A stretch of DNA of 64,000 nucleotides from Synechococcus sp. UW105 (GTDB lineage: Bacteria > Cyanobacteriota > Cyanobacteriia > PCC-6307 > Cyanobiaceae). The stretch's first letter is position 1. Every line of letters starts with the position of its first letter. Both the position numbers and the translations under genes were made by a program. The stretch spans positions 83,352 through 147,351 of the forward strand of contig NZ_UCNN01000005.1 in NCBI RefSeq assembly GCF_900473935.1, given 5' to 3'. Positions 38,199 through 47,443 of this stretch are shown here, in pieces. The notes under the pieces are model-generated. The model made no database searches. It was given only the letters and a program-made list of their open reading frames with translations, and was not told where the DNA came from.

Positions 38199-40265
38199 TC
38201 AAGGCTGAGTGCTGTCGACGGGAGGAGCAGGCTCAACGGGATCAAGCGGTGGAGCCATGGCGGGACGCGGGCCCGGAGCTTGAGGCGCCGCATCGATGGC
38301 GCCGCTAACGCCGGTGGCTGAATCAGGAATGGGATCAGGATCGACAGCCGGCAAGGGCTTGGGCGCAGGCCAATCCGCACGGCACGAAAGGGTGAGCACC
38401 CCGGATGACACCCCTTCATTGGTCACCAGCACCTGAACGGGCGATCCCGCATCCGGCGGGAGCGTCACCACCCGAAGCGGACCCCGTTGCGCTGCCACAT
38501 CTCCATTGGCTCCGTACACAGTCATCTGCATCAGCGGCGTGCCATTGATGCCCAGCACTAACCGTCGGCCCTGCGGCACCTTGATCGAGATCAACCGAGC
38601 GCCCCCGGCCTGCACGCGGCTGGACAGCACCGTGGGCTGCCGTGGCCGGGCCGTGAGGGTTTCGATGCGCACATTCTCGAGACTGCGGATCGCCGCGGCA
38701 AACCACAACTGGCGATAGGGCTCTGGGGGCTTGGTTCCCATCGCCACCCCAGGCAGGAGATTCTGTGCCGAAGCCGTCACCAACTGCTCCACCACCTGTG
38801 TATCCACCCCCTGCTCGGTGAGCAGATCACGCTGCTTGCGCCAGTCAACCGCCTTGAGGCGTCCGAGACGCGCCCGCAACACAGGGGGCAACTGCTCGAC
38901 TCTGGCCAGCCATTCCTCCGCCAACTCATTCCAGACCCGGCGCAAGGGCGCATCCTCCAGGGCATCCCCAGGCAGACGACCGTTGCGCTCGGGATAGCGA
39001 GCCAGCAGGCTGTCATCCACCAACTTCAGGAACCAACTGCGATCCACCTGCAGAGCCCGAAGACGACTGAGCAACTGCTGGCGCTGATCCACTTCCGCAG
39101 GCGGAAGACTGGCCTGCGGGGCCCGACCGATCAGATCGCGATCGGTGGAGGGAGCCGCACCAGGTGTCGTGCCCCGGGTCAACAAAAACCAACCGATGGC
39201 CGTTCCAACCACAGCCGACATGAGCAAAGCAACCACCACAGGCCAGAGCCGGCCTTCGGCCGCCTGCTGACGTTCATGCTCACGGGGGCGGGCACGCCGA
39301 CCCCCATCAGGGGCTGCTGCTCCTGACGAATCACGGTCTTCCTCAGGCGTACCTCGATCCAACCGCGGCAGATCAGGGGATGTGACAGGACTCTCGCGCT
39401 CCGGCACAGTTGCCGGCGCCAGCACCAAGGTGCGCTCAGCCCGCGCGATTGGTCCGGTGGTCTCAGGCATCACGACCGCCTGCAGCGCCTGCAGAGCTTC
39501 GGTCGCTCGCTCAAAGCGCTCACCCGAACGCTCGCTCAACAGGCGGTGTAAAACCTCGCGAAAGTTCGAACCCAAACCCAAACCGTCGGGAATGCTCCAG
39601 GCCTGACCAACGGGATCCAGCAGCTGCTCCGGCCTACGACCAGTCAGTAACGCCAGGGCCGTAACCCCAAGGGCGTGCAAATCCATCCAAGCCGCTGCAG
39701 GCTCGCCGCGACCCTGGGCCTGGGGTGCAAAAGCAGCCGTTGCCCCAGACATTGGCTGGGCTCGCTGGCACTGCAGCAGCCCAAAATCGAGCAGCACCGG
39801 CATGCCGTCCTGATCCCGACGCAGCAAGTTGCTGGGATTGATATCACCATGCACCAGATCCTCGGCATGGAGGACCGCAAGCGCTGGCAGTAGCTGCCTC
39901 AGCAACAACAGGACTTCACCAGGGCCGAACACGAGTTGACGGTCTGCTCGTTGCTTCTGGATCTGATCGAAGGTGCTTCCCTGTTGCCACTCACGCACAA
40001 GCCAGAGGGCACCTTCCTCTTCAAACAAACCGCCAAAACGAGGTATCTGAGGATGCAGAACTTGCTGCATCGCCGGCCAGAGCGAGCGAAACCGCTGCTG
40101 GGACGAGATCGACAACAGCTGCCGCAGGGCCACAGGTGCTTCCGCAGCCAAGAGATCGGCACCTCGCCAGAGCAGACCCTGCGATGCGGTGTGATCGGCC
40201 GCATCAACCGACGTGAGCTGCTGATCGATGCGGTAGCGCTCCGCGAGCACAGACCCGATCACCAT
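38199..40265 (-). CDS. Membrane-anchored Ser/Thr kinase-like protein, degenerate ATP-binding lobe
   Basis: A 688-residue protein with an N-terminal Hanks-type kinase fold (1-265), a Pro/Glu/Arg-rich linker, one transmembrane helix (340-362) and a 325-residue extracytoplasmic part ending in a Pro-rich tail. The catalytic loop HGDINPSN (139-146) and LDFG (159-162) are kept, and DLHALGV fits the later conserved aspartate. But no glycine-rich loop is visible near residue 16, and the VAIK lysine is Arg48 (VALRQL). The APE motif reads APQ. It may therefore be a weak kinase or a pseudokinase sensing a periplasmic or lumenal signal. No cognate phosphatase lies nearby. Confidence 0.85.
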   Translation of the reverse strand: MVIGSVLAERYRIDQQLTSVDAADHTASQGLLWRGADLLAAEAPVALRQLLSISSQQRFRSLWPAMQQVLHPQIPRFGGLFEEEGALWLVREWQQGSTFDQIQKQRADRQLVFGPGEVLLLLRQLLPALAVLHAEDLVHGDINPSNLLRRDQDGMPVLLDFGLLQCQRAQPMSGATAAFAPQAQGRGEPAAAWMDLHALGVTALALLTGRRPEQLLDPVGQAWSIPDGLGLGSNFREVLHRLLSERSGERFERATEALQALQAVVMPETTGPIARAERTLVLAPATVPERESPVTSPDLPRLDRGTPEEDRDSSGAAAPDGGRRARPREHERQQAAEGRLWPVVVALLMSAVVGTAIGWFLLTRGTTPGAAPSTDRDLIGRAPQASLPPAEVDQRQQLLSRLRALQVDRSWFLKLVDDSLLARYPERNGRLPGDALEDAPLRRVWNELAEEWLARVEQLPPVLRARLGRLKAVDWRKQRDLLTEQGVDTQVVEQLVTASAQNLLPGVAMGTKPPEPYRQLWFAAAIRSLENVRIETLTARPRQPTVLSSRVQAGGARLISIKVPQGRRLVLGINGTPLMQMTVYGANGDVAAQRGPLRVVTLPPDAGSPVQVLVTNEGVSSGVLTLSCRADWPAPKPLPAVDPDPIPDSATGVSGAIDAAPQAPGPRPAMAPPLDPVEPAPPVDSTQP

Positions 40266-40380
40266 CGCCTCCCCAGCAGTGGGCCGATGCTAGGGGCACT
40301 GTCATGGCTTCACCGCCATGTGTGGGGGTCTGCAGGGCTGACAGGATCTCCCTAGGGTCTGCCCCAACACATCTCAGGCC

Positions 40381-41583
40381 ATGCCCTCCAGCACCCTGCT
40401 GCAACGGTTGCTGACGGTGCGCCATCAAAGCGAAGCACTGATCGCCCCCTTGGAGCCAGAGGATCTCTGCCTGCAGGGAATGGCAGATGCCAGTCCACCC
40501 AAATGGCACTTGGCGCACACAACATGGTTCTTCGAGACCTTCGTCCTGAAACCCTTCCAACCGGAGCACCGCAGTGCGGATCCGCGCTGGGGGTATCTGT
40601 TCAATTCCTATTACGAGACCGTCGGACCGCGTCAACCCCGCCCTGATCGCGGTTTACTCAGCCGACCACCCATGAAGGACATCACCCACTGGCGCCAGCG
40701 GGTGAATGCATCCCTTGAAGCACTTCTCAACCAGGGGGAAGATCCTCGTTACTGCGAGCTGATCGAACTCGGATTGCAGCACGAACAACAGCATCAAGAG
40801 CTGCTGCTGATGGATCTGCTCGACGGCTTCAGCCGTCAGCCGCTTGAACCGAGCTATAACGCCAGCTGGGAACCTGCATCATCCACCTGCTCAGCGCCGT
40901 GCCGCTGGCTCGAGCATCCAGGTGGGTTAGTCGAAATCGGTGCCAGCCGCGACGCAATCGAACCTAGAGCCTTCCATTTCGACAACGAGGCCCCCCGTCA
41001 TCGGGTCTGGCTGGAACCGTTCGCGATCTCCAGCCAGCTGGTGCGCAACGACGCCTACCAACACTTCATCGACGATGACGGCTACAAACGTCCTGAACTC
41101 TGGATGAGCGAAGGCTGGGCTATCTGCCAGCAGCGGGGCTGGCAAGCGCCCCGCTACTGGCGCCAGGACCACCCCGACGCAGCCTGGAGTTCGGAATTCA
41201 CCCTCGCTGGTCGCCAACCGCTGGATCCCCACCAACCGGTCCGCCATCTCAGCTGGTTTGAAGCGGATGCCTTTGCCCGCTGGGCTGGCTTGCGGCTTCC
41301 AAGCGAAGCGGAATGGGAAATAGCGGCCCGCAGTCATGGAGATGCCCTGGAAGAAAGCCACGACACGCTCTGGCAATGGACATCCAGCCCATACCGTCCC
41401 TATCCCGGCTTTCAACCAGCAGCAGGTGCAGTGGGGGAATACAACGGCAAATTCATGACCTCCCAATTCGTGCTGCGCGGCAGTAGCCAGCTCACCCCAA
41501 CGAGCCATGCCCGTCTGACCTATCGAAATTTCTTTGCCCCAGCGAGCCGCTGGATGGCAGCTGGCATTCGCCTCGCCCGATAA
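40381..41583 (+). CDS. egtB: Ergothioneine biosynthesis protein EgtB
   Basis: An iron-dependent sulfoxide synthase joining hercynine to a thiol donor (gamma-glutamylcysteine or cysteine). The 400-residue protein has a DinB-like N-terminal domain with candidate iron ligands H46 (or H43) in KWHLAHTTWF and H134/H138 in GLQHEQQHQELLLMD, followed by a formylglycine-generating-enzyme/sulfatase-modifying domain (FHFDNEAPRHRVWLEPF, VSWFEADAFARWAG-like and LRLPSEAEWEIAAR). The stop is 2 nt before egtD. Whether the final product is ergothioneine depends on a C-S lyase that is not in the window. Confidence 0.92.
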   Translation: MPSSTLLQRLLTVRHQSEALIAPLEPEDLCLQGMADASPPKWHLAHTTWFFETFVLKPFQPEHRSADPRWGYLFNSYYETVGPRQPRPDRGLLSRPPMKDITHWRQRVNASLEALLNQGEDPRYCELIELGLQHEQQHQELLLMDLLDGFSRQPLEPSYNASWEPASSTCSAPCRWLEHPGGLVEIGASRDAIEPRAFHFDNEAPRHRVWLEPFAISSQLVRNDAYQHFIDDDGYKRPELWMSEGWAICQQRGWQAPRYWRQDHPDAAWSSEFTLAGRQPLDPHQPVRHLSWFEADAFARWAGLRLPSEAEWEIAARSHGDALEESHDTLWQWTSSPYRPYPGFQPAAGAVGEYNGKFMTSQFVLRGSSQLTPTSHARLTYRNFFAPASRWMAAGIRLAR

Positions 41584-41585
41584 CC

Positions 41586-42593
41586 ATGACCAGGTCCGCT
41601 ACTCGTGGCAGCACGAAGGCAACAAACGCCCTCACAACAGCACCGATCACGCTGATCGACCTCCATCCCCCCGCCACCGACATGCTGAAGCTGGTGCAGG
41701 CGGGATTGCGTTGCCAACCCAAGCAACTTCCGGCCTGGCTCCTTTACGACGCGGAAGGATCCCGGCTATTTGACCAGATCTGTGAACAGCCCGAATACGG
41801 ACTCACTCGGACGGAAATCGCTCTGCTTGAACAGCAGGCGGATGCGATTGCCGCAGCCCTTGGACCCGGCGTGATCGTGGAATTCGGTGCGGGCAGTGCC
41901 CGCAAAGTGGGCCCCCTGCTCAGGGCCCTTCAACCAGCGGCCTATGTGGCCCTCGACATCAGCGCCAACCATCTCAGCCAGGCCACCCAGGCCCTGCAGC
42001 AGCTCCACCCCCAGGTTCCAATGCTCGGGATCTGCTGCGACCACAGCCAACTGACAGCGCTTCCCCCCGATCCGCTGCTCAACAACCAGCGCAGACTCGG
42101 CTTTTTCCCGGGCAGTTCCCTCGGCAATTTCAACCGCACAGAGGCCGTGCAACTCCTCAGCCGCTTTCGTCACATCCTGGACGGTGGTCCACTGCTGCTG
42201 GGCCTCGATCACCCCAAACCAGCTTCGGTCTTGGAAGCGGCGTACGACGATGCAGCGGGAGTGTCTGCCGCCTTCGCCCGCAACCTCCTGCATCGCCTCA
42301 ATCGCGACCTGAACGCAAACTTCCAACCCGACCAGTTCGTCTACCGAGCCCAATGGCAACCGGAACACAATCGCGTCGAAATGGCCTTGGTCAGCCGTTG
42401 TGAACAGAGTGTGACCATTGCCAACCAATCCTGGTCGTTCAGGGCCAGGGAACCCTTGGTGACCGAATACAGCCTGAAGTACAACCCCGCCATGACCAGG
42501 ACACTGACGGCTGCAGCAGGTTGGCGCATGCTGGATCGCTGGCATGATCCGGACGAAAGCCTGTCCTTGTATCTGCTGACACCAGCAGAATGA
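41586..42593 (+). CDS. egtD: L-histidine N(alpha)-methyltransferase
   Basis: Trimethylates histidine with SAM to give hercynine (histidine betaine). The 335-residue product shows LLYDAEGSRLFDQICEQPEY with LTRTEIALL, the SAM-binding VEFGAGSARKVGPLL (98-112), FFPGSSLGNF and the C-terminal TEYSLKYN, all family hallmarks. It starts 2 nt after the egtB stop, so the two are co-translated. Two small genes follow in the same operon. Confidence 0.94.
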   Translation: MTRSATRGSTKATNALTTAPITLIDLHPPATDMLKLVQAGLRCQPKQLPAWLLYDAEGSRLFDQICEQPEYGLTRTEIALLEQQADAIAAALGPGVIVEFGAGSARKVGPLLRALQPAAYVALDISANHLSQATQALQQLHPQVPMLGICCDHSQLTALPPDPLLNNQRRLGFFPGSSLGNFNRTEAVQLLSRFRHILDGGPLLLGLDHPKPASVLEAAYDDAAGVSAAFARNLLHRLNRDLNANFQPDQFVYRAQWQPEHNRVEMALVSRCEQSVTIANQSWSFRAREPLVTEYSLKYNPAMTRTLTAAAGWRMLDRWHDPDESLSLYLLTPAE

Positions 42594-42597
42594 CGTT

Positions 42598-42843
42598 ATG
42601 AGCAGAGAAGAACAGCGCCAGACGATCCGCAGCCAACGCGAGACGCTGATCGAAGACCTTGAGCTCCTTTATGCGCAGGCGTTTGAACGCCTGGGCGGAC
42701 TTGAACTGGGTGAAGGCTCTGTCGCCCGACTGACCCAGTTGCTGCTGCGCTCCCGTGATGCAGCAATCACCCCACTGCGACAGGAGATCGAAGCACCGCT
42801 GATCACACGAGCCCCCGACGCCAGCCCCGACTCCGTCGACTGA
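42598..42843 (+). CDS. Small helical protein of the egtBD operon (hercynine metabolism small protein type)
   Basis: An 81-residue, predicted all-helical and acidic protein (MSREEQRQTIRSQRETLIEDL at the N-terminus). It starts 4 nt after egtD, and its stop overlaps the next start as TGATG. The position matches small proteins that annotation pipelines call hercynine metabolism small protein in marine picocyanobacteria; that label reflects gene context only. No catalytic residues are visible. It may act as an adaptor for the coiled-coil protein encoded next. Confidence 0.7.
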   Translation: MSREEQRQTIRSQRETLIEDLELLYAQAFERLGGLELGEGSVARLTQLLLRSRDAAITPLRQEIEAPLITRAPDASPDSVD

Positions 42844-43328
42844 TGGCACCCTCCTGGCTTGATGAACTCGAGCGCAGCCTCGAGCAACGACTGGATGCCT
42901 TTCTGCGCGCCAATCCTCACCAGAACGTGCTGCTGCAGCAGCAACATCTGCAGGACCGCCAGCGTGGCCTTCAGACCCGCCTCACACAACTGCAGGATCA
43001 AGCAAAAGACCTGCGCCGCCAACTTTTAGCCCTGGCCAGCGACGTTCGTGACTGGAACGCACGCAGCCAAAGAGCTCGTGATGCCGGAGCCCAGCCACTA
43101 GCAGAGCGAGCCGATCAACATGTTCAGACCCTGATGGCACAGGGCCGTGAGCTATGGGGTGAACTGGATACGCTCGGAACCAACTTCCGAACGGTGGAAC
43201 ACCAACTCAGCCAACTGATGGCCGACGATCAAAAAGCCAGCCCTGATCGATCACTCAATGAGGACTGGGCGTTGTTTGAAGCCGAACAGGAACTCGAGCA
43301 GCTGAGGCGCAAAAACGGCCTCATCTGA
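42843..43328 (+). CDS. Coiled-coil protein of the egtBD operon (hercynine metabolism protein type)
   Basis: A 161-residue protein dominated by heptad-like helices from residue 30 on (QQQHLQDRQRGLQTRLTQLQ and KDLRRQLLALASDVRDW), ending in a charged tail. There is no membrane helix or enzyme motif. The TGATG overlap with the preceding small gene shows translational coupling. Given the operon, a structural or storage role linked to hercynine/ergothioneine is likely, but its mechanism is unknown. Confidence 0.7.
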   Translation: MAPSWLDELERSLEQRLDAFLRANPHQNVLLQQQHLQDRQRGLQTRLTQLQDQAKDLRRQLLALASDVRDWNARSQRARDAGAQPLAERADQHVQTLMAQGRELWGELDTLGTNFRTVEHQLSQLMADDQKASPDRSLNEDWALFEAEQELEQLRRKNGLI

Positions 43329-43334
43329 TCGTGC

Positions 43335-43598
43335 TCAGGCCTTGGGAGCGGGGGGCTCGAGACTCACATTCTCGGGCGGCGGAGTGGGATCCGGATCGGC
43401 GATCAGCATGTGCTGAAGCACGATCTCAGGGCGCTCGCTATCGCGCCAGCGGATGCGATAGGCGGGCATCTTGGTGCCACGACTGGTGGTCTGCTCAACC
43501 GGCTCCATCACCCAACCCCGGCGCGACCGCCCCTGGGGATTGCGCTTGACCACCGCATCGGCGTGCTTGAAGCGGAAACCTACGCGCTCACCACTCAT
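43335..43598 (-). CDS. Conserved hypothetical protein, SH3-like
   Basis: An 87-residue protein with a beta-rich core (GFRFKHADAVVKRN, GWVMEPVEQT, PAYRIRWRDSERPEIVLQH) of the kind seen in small SH3-like cyanobacterial proteins, and a proline-rich C-terminus. It converges on the egt operon with a 6-nt gap and lies before lysS on the same strand. No function can be assigned. Confidence 0.65.
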   Translation of the reverse strand: MSGERVGFRFKHADAVVKRNPQGRSRRGWVMEPVEQTTSRGTKMPAYRIRWRDSERPEIVLQHMLIADPDPTPPPENVSLEPPAPKA

Positions 43599-43627
43599 TG
43601 GAAGAGGACCCTGCCACTGAACCTTAA

Positions 43628-45127
43628 TTATCCATGCTGAGGGGATGAAACGTCAGTACGGCTCTCCGGACGAAGCAGAGGGAAAGCGATCACATCCCGA
43701 ATCGAGGGGCTATCCGTGAGCAACATCACGAGGCGATCAATCCCGATCCCCAGGCCTCCGGTGGGGGGCATGCCGATCTCAAGGGCATTCACAAAGTCCT
43801 CATCCAGGCCCTGGGCTTCCAGATCTCCAGCTGCCTTGCGCGCTTGCTGGGCCTCCAAACGTTCACGCTGATCGAGTGGATCGGTCAGCTCACTGAATGC
43901 ATTGGCAGTTTCACGACCAACGATGAAAAGCTCAAAACGCTCCACCAAACCAGGCTTGCTGCGGTGCTTGCGCGCAAGCGGAGAGATCTCGATCGGATAG
44001 TCCGTCACAAAGGTGGGTTGGATCAGCGTCGCTTCCACCTTCTGCTCAAATGCCTCATTCAGCAGCCTTCCGACAGTGTCTGCCTGCTCAGGCACAACCA
44101 AGCCAATCGATTCCATTGCCGCTGCGGCCGCAGCCCGGTCGGAGAAGGTGTTGAAATCGAGCCCCGTGGCCTGGTGCACCAACTCATGCATGGTGGCGCG
44201 ACGCCAGGGCGGAGTGAGGTCGATTTCCGTGCCCTGGTAGTTGATCTTGGTGTCTCCGCACACCTGCTCACACACCGTGGCGATCATCGCCTCGGTGAGC
44301 TCGATCATGTCGTTGTAATCGGCATAAGCCTGATAAACCTCCACCGTTGTGAATTCAGGGTTGTGACGCGTGCTAACTCCCTCATTGCGAAAGATGCGCC
44401 CGAGTTCGTAGACGCGCTCGAAGCCACCAACGACCAGTCGCTTGAGATGCAGCTCAGTGGCGATGCGGAGGTAAAGGGGAAGATCAAGCGTGTTGTGGTG
44501 AGTGATGAAGGGGCGTGCATCCGCACCACCCGCCTCCGACTGCAACACCGGCGTTTCGATCTCCAGAAACGATCGCTCATCCAGCCAACGCCGGATGCCG
44601 CTCACCAGCAGGGCACGTCGCCGAAAAGTTTCACGCGACTGGGGGCTGACGATCAGATCGAGATAACGCTGGCGGTAACGCTTCTCCACATCCGCCAGGC
44701 CATGCCACTTGTCCGGCAGGGGCTGCAGCGCCTTGGTGAGCATCTGCCAGCCGCTCACCTTCACCGAAAGCTCACCGCGATCAGTGCGGCGCAAGATGCC
44801 CTCCACACCGATCAGATCACCAGCATCCACCAAGCTGGTGATCTGAGCAAAAGCATCACCGAGGGATGATTTCTCTAGGAAAAGCTGGATCGTTCCGGTT
44901 TCATCGGCGAGGGTGAAAAAGGCCAACTTGCCCATCACCCTTCGGGTCATCACCCGACCGGCGACAGCCACCTCAACCGCACGCTCTTCTCCTTTTGGGA
45001 GATCGGCGTGATCCTTCTGCAACTGAATGGTGCGATGGCTGGGTGCAAAGCGCAGGGCATAGGGCCCCTGACCCATCTCGCGTAGGGCATTCGCCTTCTC
45101 AAGACGGGTCTCGCGCAGATCGGACAC
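43628..45127 (-). CDS. lysS: Lysyl-tRNA synthetase (class II)
   Basis: Charges tRNA-Lys. The 499-residue product (GTG start) has the N-terminal OB fold ([23 protein letters not shown]) and class II motifs: motif 1 around [10 protein letters not shown], motif 2 [18 protein letters not shown] and motif 3 [13 protein letters not shown]. Length and order are normal. It lies 59 nt downstream of the interrupted rpaB gene on the same strand. Confidence 0.97.
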   Translation of the reverse strand: MSDLRETRLEKANALREMGQGPYALRFAPSHRTIQLQKDHADLPKGEERAVEVAVAGRVMTRRVMGKLAFFTLADETGTIQLFLEKSSLGDAFAQITSLVDAGDLIGVEGILRRTDRGELSVKVSGWQMLTKALQPLPDKWHGLADVEKRYRQRYLDLIVSPQSRETFRRRALLVSGIRRWLDERSFLEIETPVLQSEAGGADARPFITHHNTLDLPLYLRIATELHLKRLVVGGFERVYELGRIFRNEGVSTRHNPEFTTVEVYQAYADYNDMIELTEAMIATVCEQVCGDTKINYQGTEIDLTPPWRRATMHELVHQATGLDFNTFSDRAAAAAAMESIGLVVPEQADTVGRLLNEAFEQKVEATLIQPTFVTDYPIEISPLARKHRSKPGLVERFELFIVGRETANAFSELTDPLDQRERLEAQQARKAAGDLEAQGLDEDFVNALEIGMPPTGGLGIGIDRLVMLLTDSPSIRDVIAFPLLRPESRTDVSSPQHG

Positions 45128-45186
45128 AACGAAGCAGTCAGTCGGGCGCCATCCTGCCCGAGCAGGGGCCCAAGCGAAGACAATCG

Positions 45187-45999
45187 CTAGGCGTTGACGG
45201 CAACCTGAGGCAATTCACCCATGCGTTGGGAGGAATAGCCAATGCCTCGAACAGTGAGAATCAGTTCAGGATTGCGCGGATCCGGCTCAAGCTTGCCGCG
45301 CAAACGGGCGACGTAGACGTCAACGACGCGGAGATCCGCCGCCCGACGAGGTGGATAACCCCAGAGCTGCTCCAGAATCTCAGCCCTGGGAACAACCCTG
45401 CCAGGCTCGCGGAACAGCAGCTCCAACAGACTGAATTCGGTATAGGTGAGCGAGATGCGATCACTGCCGCGACTGACCTGGCGGCGATTGGTGTCAACAA
45501 CCAGATCACCCACCCGGAGCACGCCCTGGCCTACAGGAATTTCCCGAGGCTCTGCTGTGGCGGAACCACGTCCGACCCGGCGCAGGATGGAGGCAATTCG
45601 AGCTTCGAGCTCTTTGGGACTGAAAGGTTTCGGCAGATAGTCATCAGCGCCAAGGTCAAGACCAGCTACGCGCTCAGAAATCGCTTCAAGAGCCGAGAGA
45701 AAAATGATCGGCACACACGACTCAGCCCGCAGACGTCGGCAAACCGCAAAGCCATCCATCTTGGGCAGCATCACGTCGAGCACCACCAAATCTGGCGACT
45801 AGTTGTGGAACATCTCCAGGGCCTGCTCGCCGTCTTCGGCGCAGATCACCCGATAACCCACTAACTGGAGACGCATCACCAGTACGCGACGGACCGCGGG
45901 CTCGTCGTCGACCACAAGGATCGTGGCTTGCGGCGATTCAGGAGCGTGGGATTTCGCTGCTTCGCTGCTTTTCGGGTTGGAGGACCCGTACTCGGCCAT
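45187..45999 (-). pseudogene. rpaB: OmpR-family response regulator RpaB, interrupted by an in-frame TAG
   Basis: RpaB controls photosystem and high-light genes and is reported essential in model cyanobacteria. Reading from MAEYGSSNPK (45999), the receiver domain begins normally (ATILVVDDEPAVRRVLVMRL, then GEQALEMFHN), but codon 67 is TAG at 45801-45799. In the same frame, without any shift, the protein resumes as SPDLVVLDVMLPKMDG with the phosphoacceptor aspartate, PIIFLSALEAI, DYLPKPFSPKEL, and a complete winged-helix DNA-binding domain ending near 45187. The neighbouring residues suggest the lost codon was GAG (Glu), one substitution away. A TTG at 45789 could restart translation and give about 200 residues. 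Sequencing error, true mutation or suppression cannot be separated here. Confidence 0.85.
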
Positions 46000-46090
46000 G
46001 CGACCGCCGCCATGAAGAATCGCAACCCTACCCTTCCGCGAAGACAAAACCGGGAGTAATCCCCGCAGGACCGTCAGACTTTCGGTTCTC

Positions 46091-47443
46091 TTAATGTTCT
46101 GGCCAGCGGGCTTCGGCGTAGCGATTCCATTCCAGCGCAGCCTGTTCCACGGCCTGATCACTACTAATCTGGCCCAACATCGCCCGCTGCAACTGGGTGT
46201 AGATGATGCTCTGCAGGCGCTTGATCCCTGGCGAAGAGGGCACCAACACCCGGGCCCGCTCCAGGGTGGCGAGAGATAACAGGCGGGCTTCACGCAACTG
46301 GGCCTGCTGAGAACCCTCCGGACTGGCCGCCTCCAACTGGGCGCGCACCTCAGCAAGGGCCTCCAGCGACGACGGCAACACCGGTGCCTCCTGCACAAAA
46401 CGGGCCTGATTGGGCCCATTGGTGAGGAAGAGCGCCAGGGCCAGGGCCTCACGGGGCCGAGCACTCTGGCGGGGAACCGCCAGAGTCATCAAGGCCACAT
46501 TGGCAGTGCCATCAGCTCCGGTGAGAGGTGGATGAGCTCTCGTCGCAGCCGCCACCTGGGGTGCGTTGGTCTGAATGCTGCGCAAGAACTCCGGACCTTT
46601 GGCCAACAACGCCAATGCGCCGCTTTGGTAAAGCTCAACAGCACGGCTCTGGCCCTGACTGACTACTTCACGGGGTAGAAGACCCTGGCGGTAAAGATCC
46701 ACCCAGAAAGCAAAGGCACGCCTCCCCTCAGGCGTTGCGAAGGCGGCACGTTGCCGACCATCCAGCAAGGTCACTCCCATCTGCACCAGCGATTCGAGTA
46801 ACTCGGCAGAGTCATCTGGAACCACGGTGACAAACAGGGCATAGCGCCCAGTTGTCTCGCGAATAGCGCGGGCGAAAGCGGGCACATCCTTCCAACGTTG
46901 CGGCGGTTGCTTGAGCCCCGCCTGCTGCAGCAAGCCCTGATTCACCAGATTCAGCCGCACCGTGAGATACCAAGGCACCGCGATCTGTCCTGCATGGGGA
47001 TCGCGAGCCGCTCTCCAAACGGATGGCAAATAGCGATCTGCAGCACCCTCAGGCAACAACGGGGTCAAGTCGGTCAGTCCTCCTTTGCTGGCGAGATTGG
47101 CCGCGAAAGGGGGATTGAGATTCACGACATCAGGAGCAGTCCGAGCAAACACAGCCGCCAGCAGCTTGCGCTCCACCGAACCCCAGGGAAGATCAGTCCA
47201 GCGCACAGGCGCATCGGGATGATCGGACGTCCAGGCCGTCATCACGGCGTCCATATAGGTATTGAATTTCGGCGCCAGTTGCAATGTCCACAGCTGAAGT
47301 GGTTGGTCTGCTCGCGGCTGGGGTCGACAACCGATTGCCATCAGGGAGGATCCCGCTAGAGCAGCCGCGATCAGCGTCATCCGAAGTCGCCGATCCCAGT
47401 GCATCGTCCTCAGCGTTTGCATGCCGTCATGGTGACCGCTCAT
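46091..47443 (-). CDS. Extracellular solute-binding lipoprotein (family 1, sugar type)
   Basis: A 450-residue ABC-type substrate-binding protein. Its signal peptide ends in a lipobox (SSLMAIGC), so it is probably anchored in the membrane. Mature-protein features match sugar-binding proteins: LQLWTLQLAPKFNTYMDAVM, WTDLPWGSVERKLLAAVFA, DVVNLNPPFAANLASKGGL, VPWYLTVRLNLVN and AVELYQSGALALLAKGPEF. The start at 47443 gives an ATGA overlap with the mreD stop; starts at 47422 or 47404 would shorten the leader. No permease or ATPase gene lies nearby, so it is an orphan tied to the mreCD genes. Confidence 0.88.
   Translation of the reverse strand: MSGHHDGMQTLRTMHWDRRLRMTLIAAALAGSSLMAIGCRPQPRADQPLQLWTLQLAPKFNTYMDAVMTAWTSDHPDAPVRWTDLPWGSVERKLLAAVFARTAPDVVNLNPPFAANLASKGGLTDLTPLLPEGAADRYLPSVWRAARDPHAGQIAVPWYLTVRLNLVNQGLLQQAGLKQPPQRWKDVPAFARAIRETTGRYALFVTVVPDDSAELLESLVQMGVTLLDGRQRAAFATPEGRRAFAFWVDLYRQGLLPREVVSQGQSRAVELYQSGALALLAKGPEFLRSIQTNAPQVAAATRAHPPLTGADGTANVALMTLAVPRQSARPREALALALFLTNGPNQARFVQEAPVLPSSLEALAEVRAQLEAASPEGSQQAQLREARLLSLATLERARVLVPSSPGIKRLQSIIYTQLQRAMLGQISSDQAVEQAALEWNRYAEARWPEH

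Noticed and set aside
43844..44869. 341-codon plus-strand frame opposite lysS
   Set aside because: The minus strand carries all three class II synthetase motifs over the same bases; the plus frame is antisense noise.
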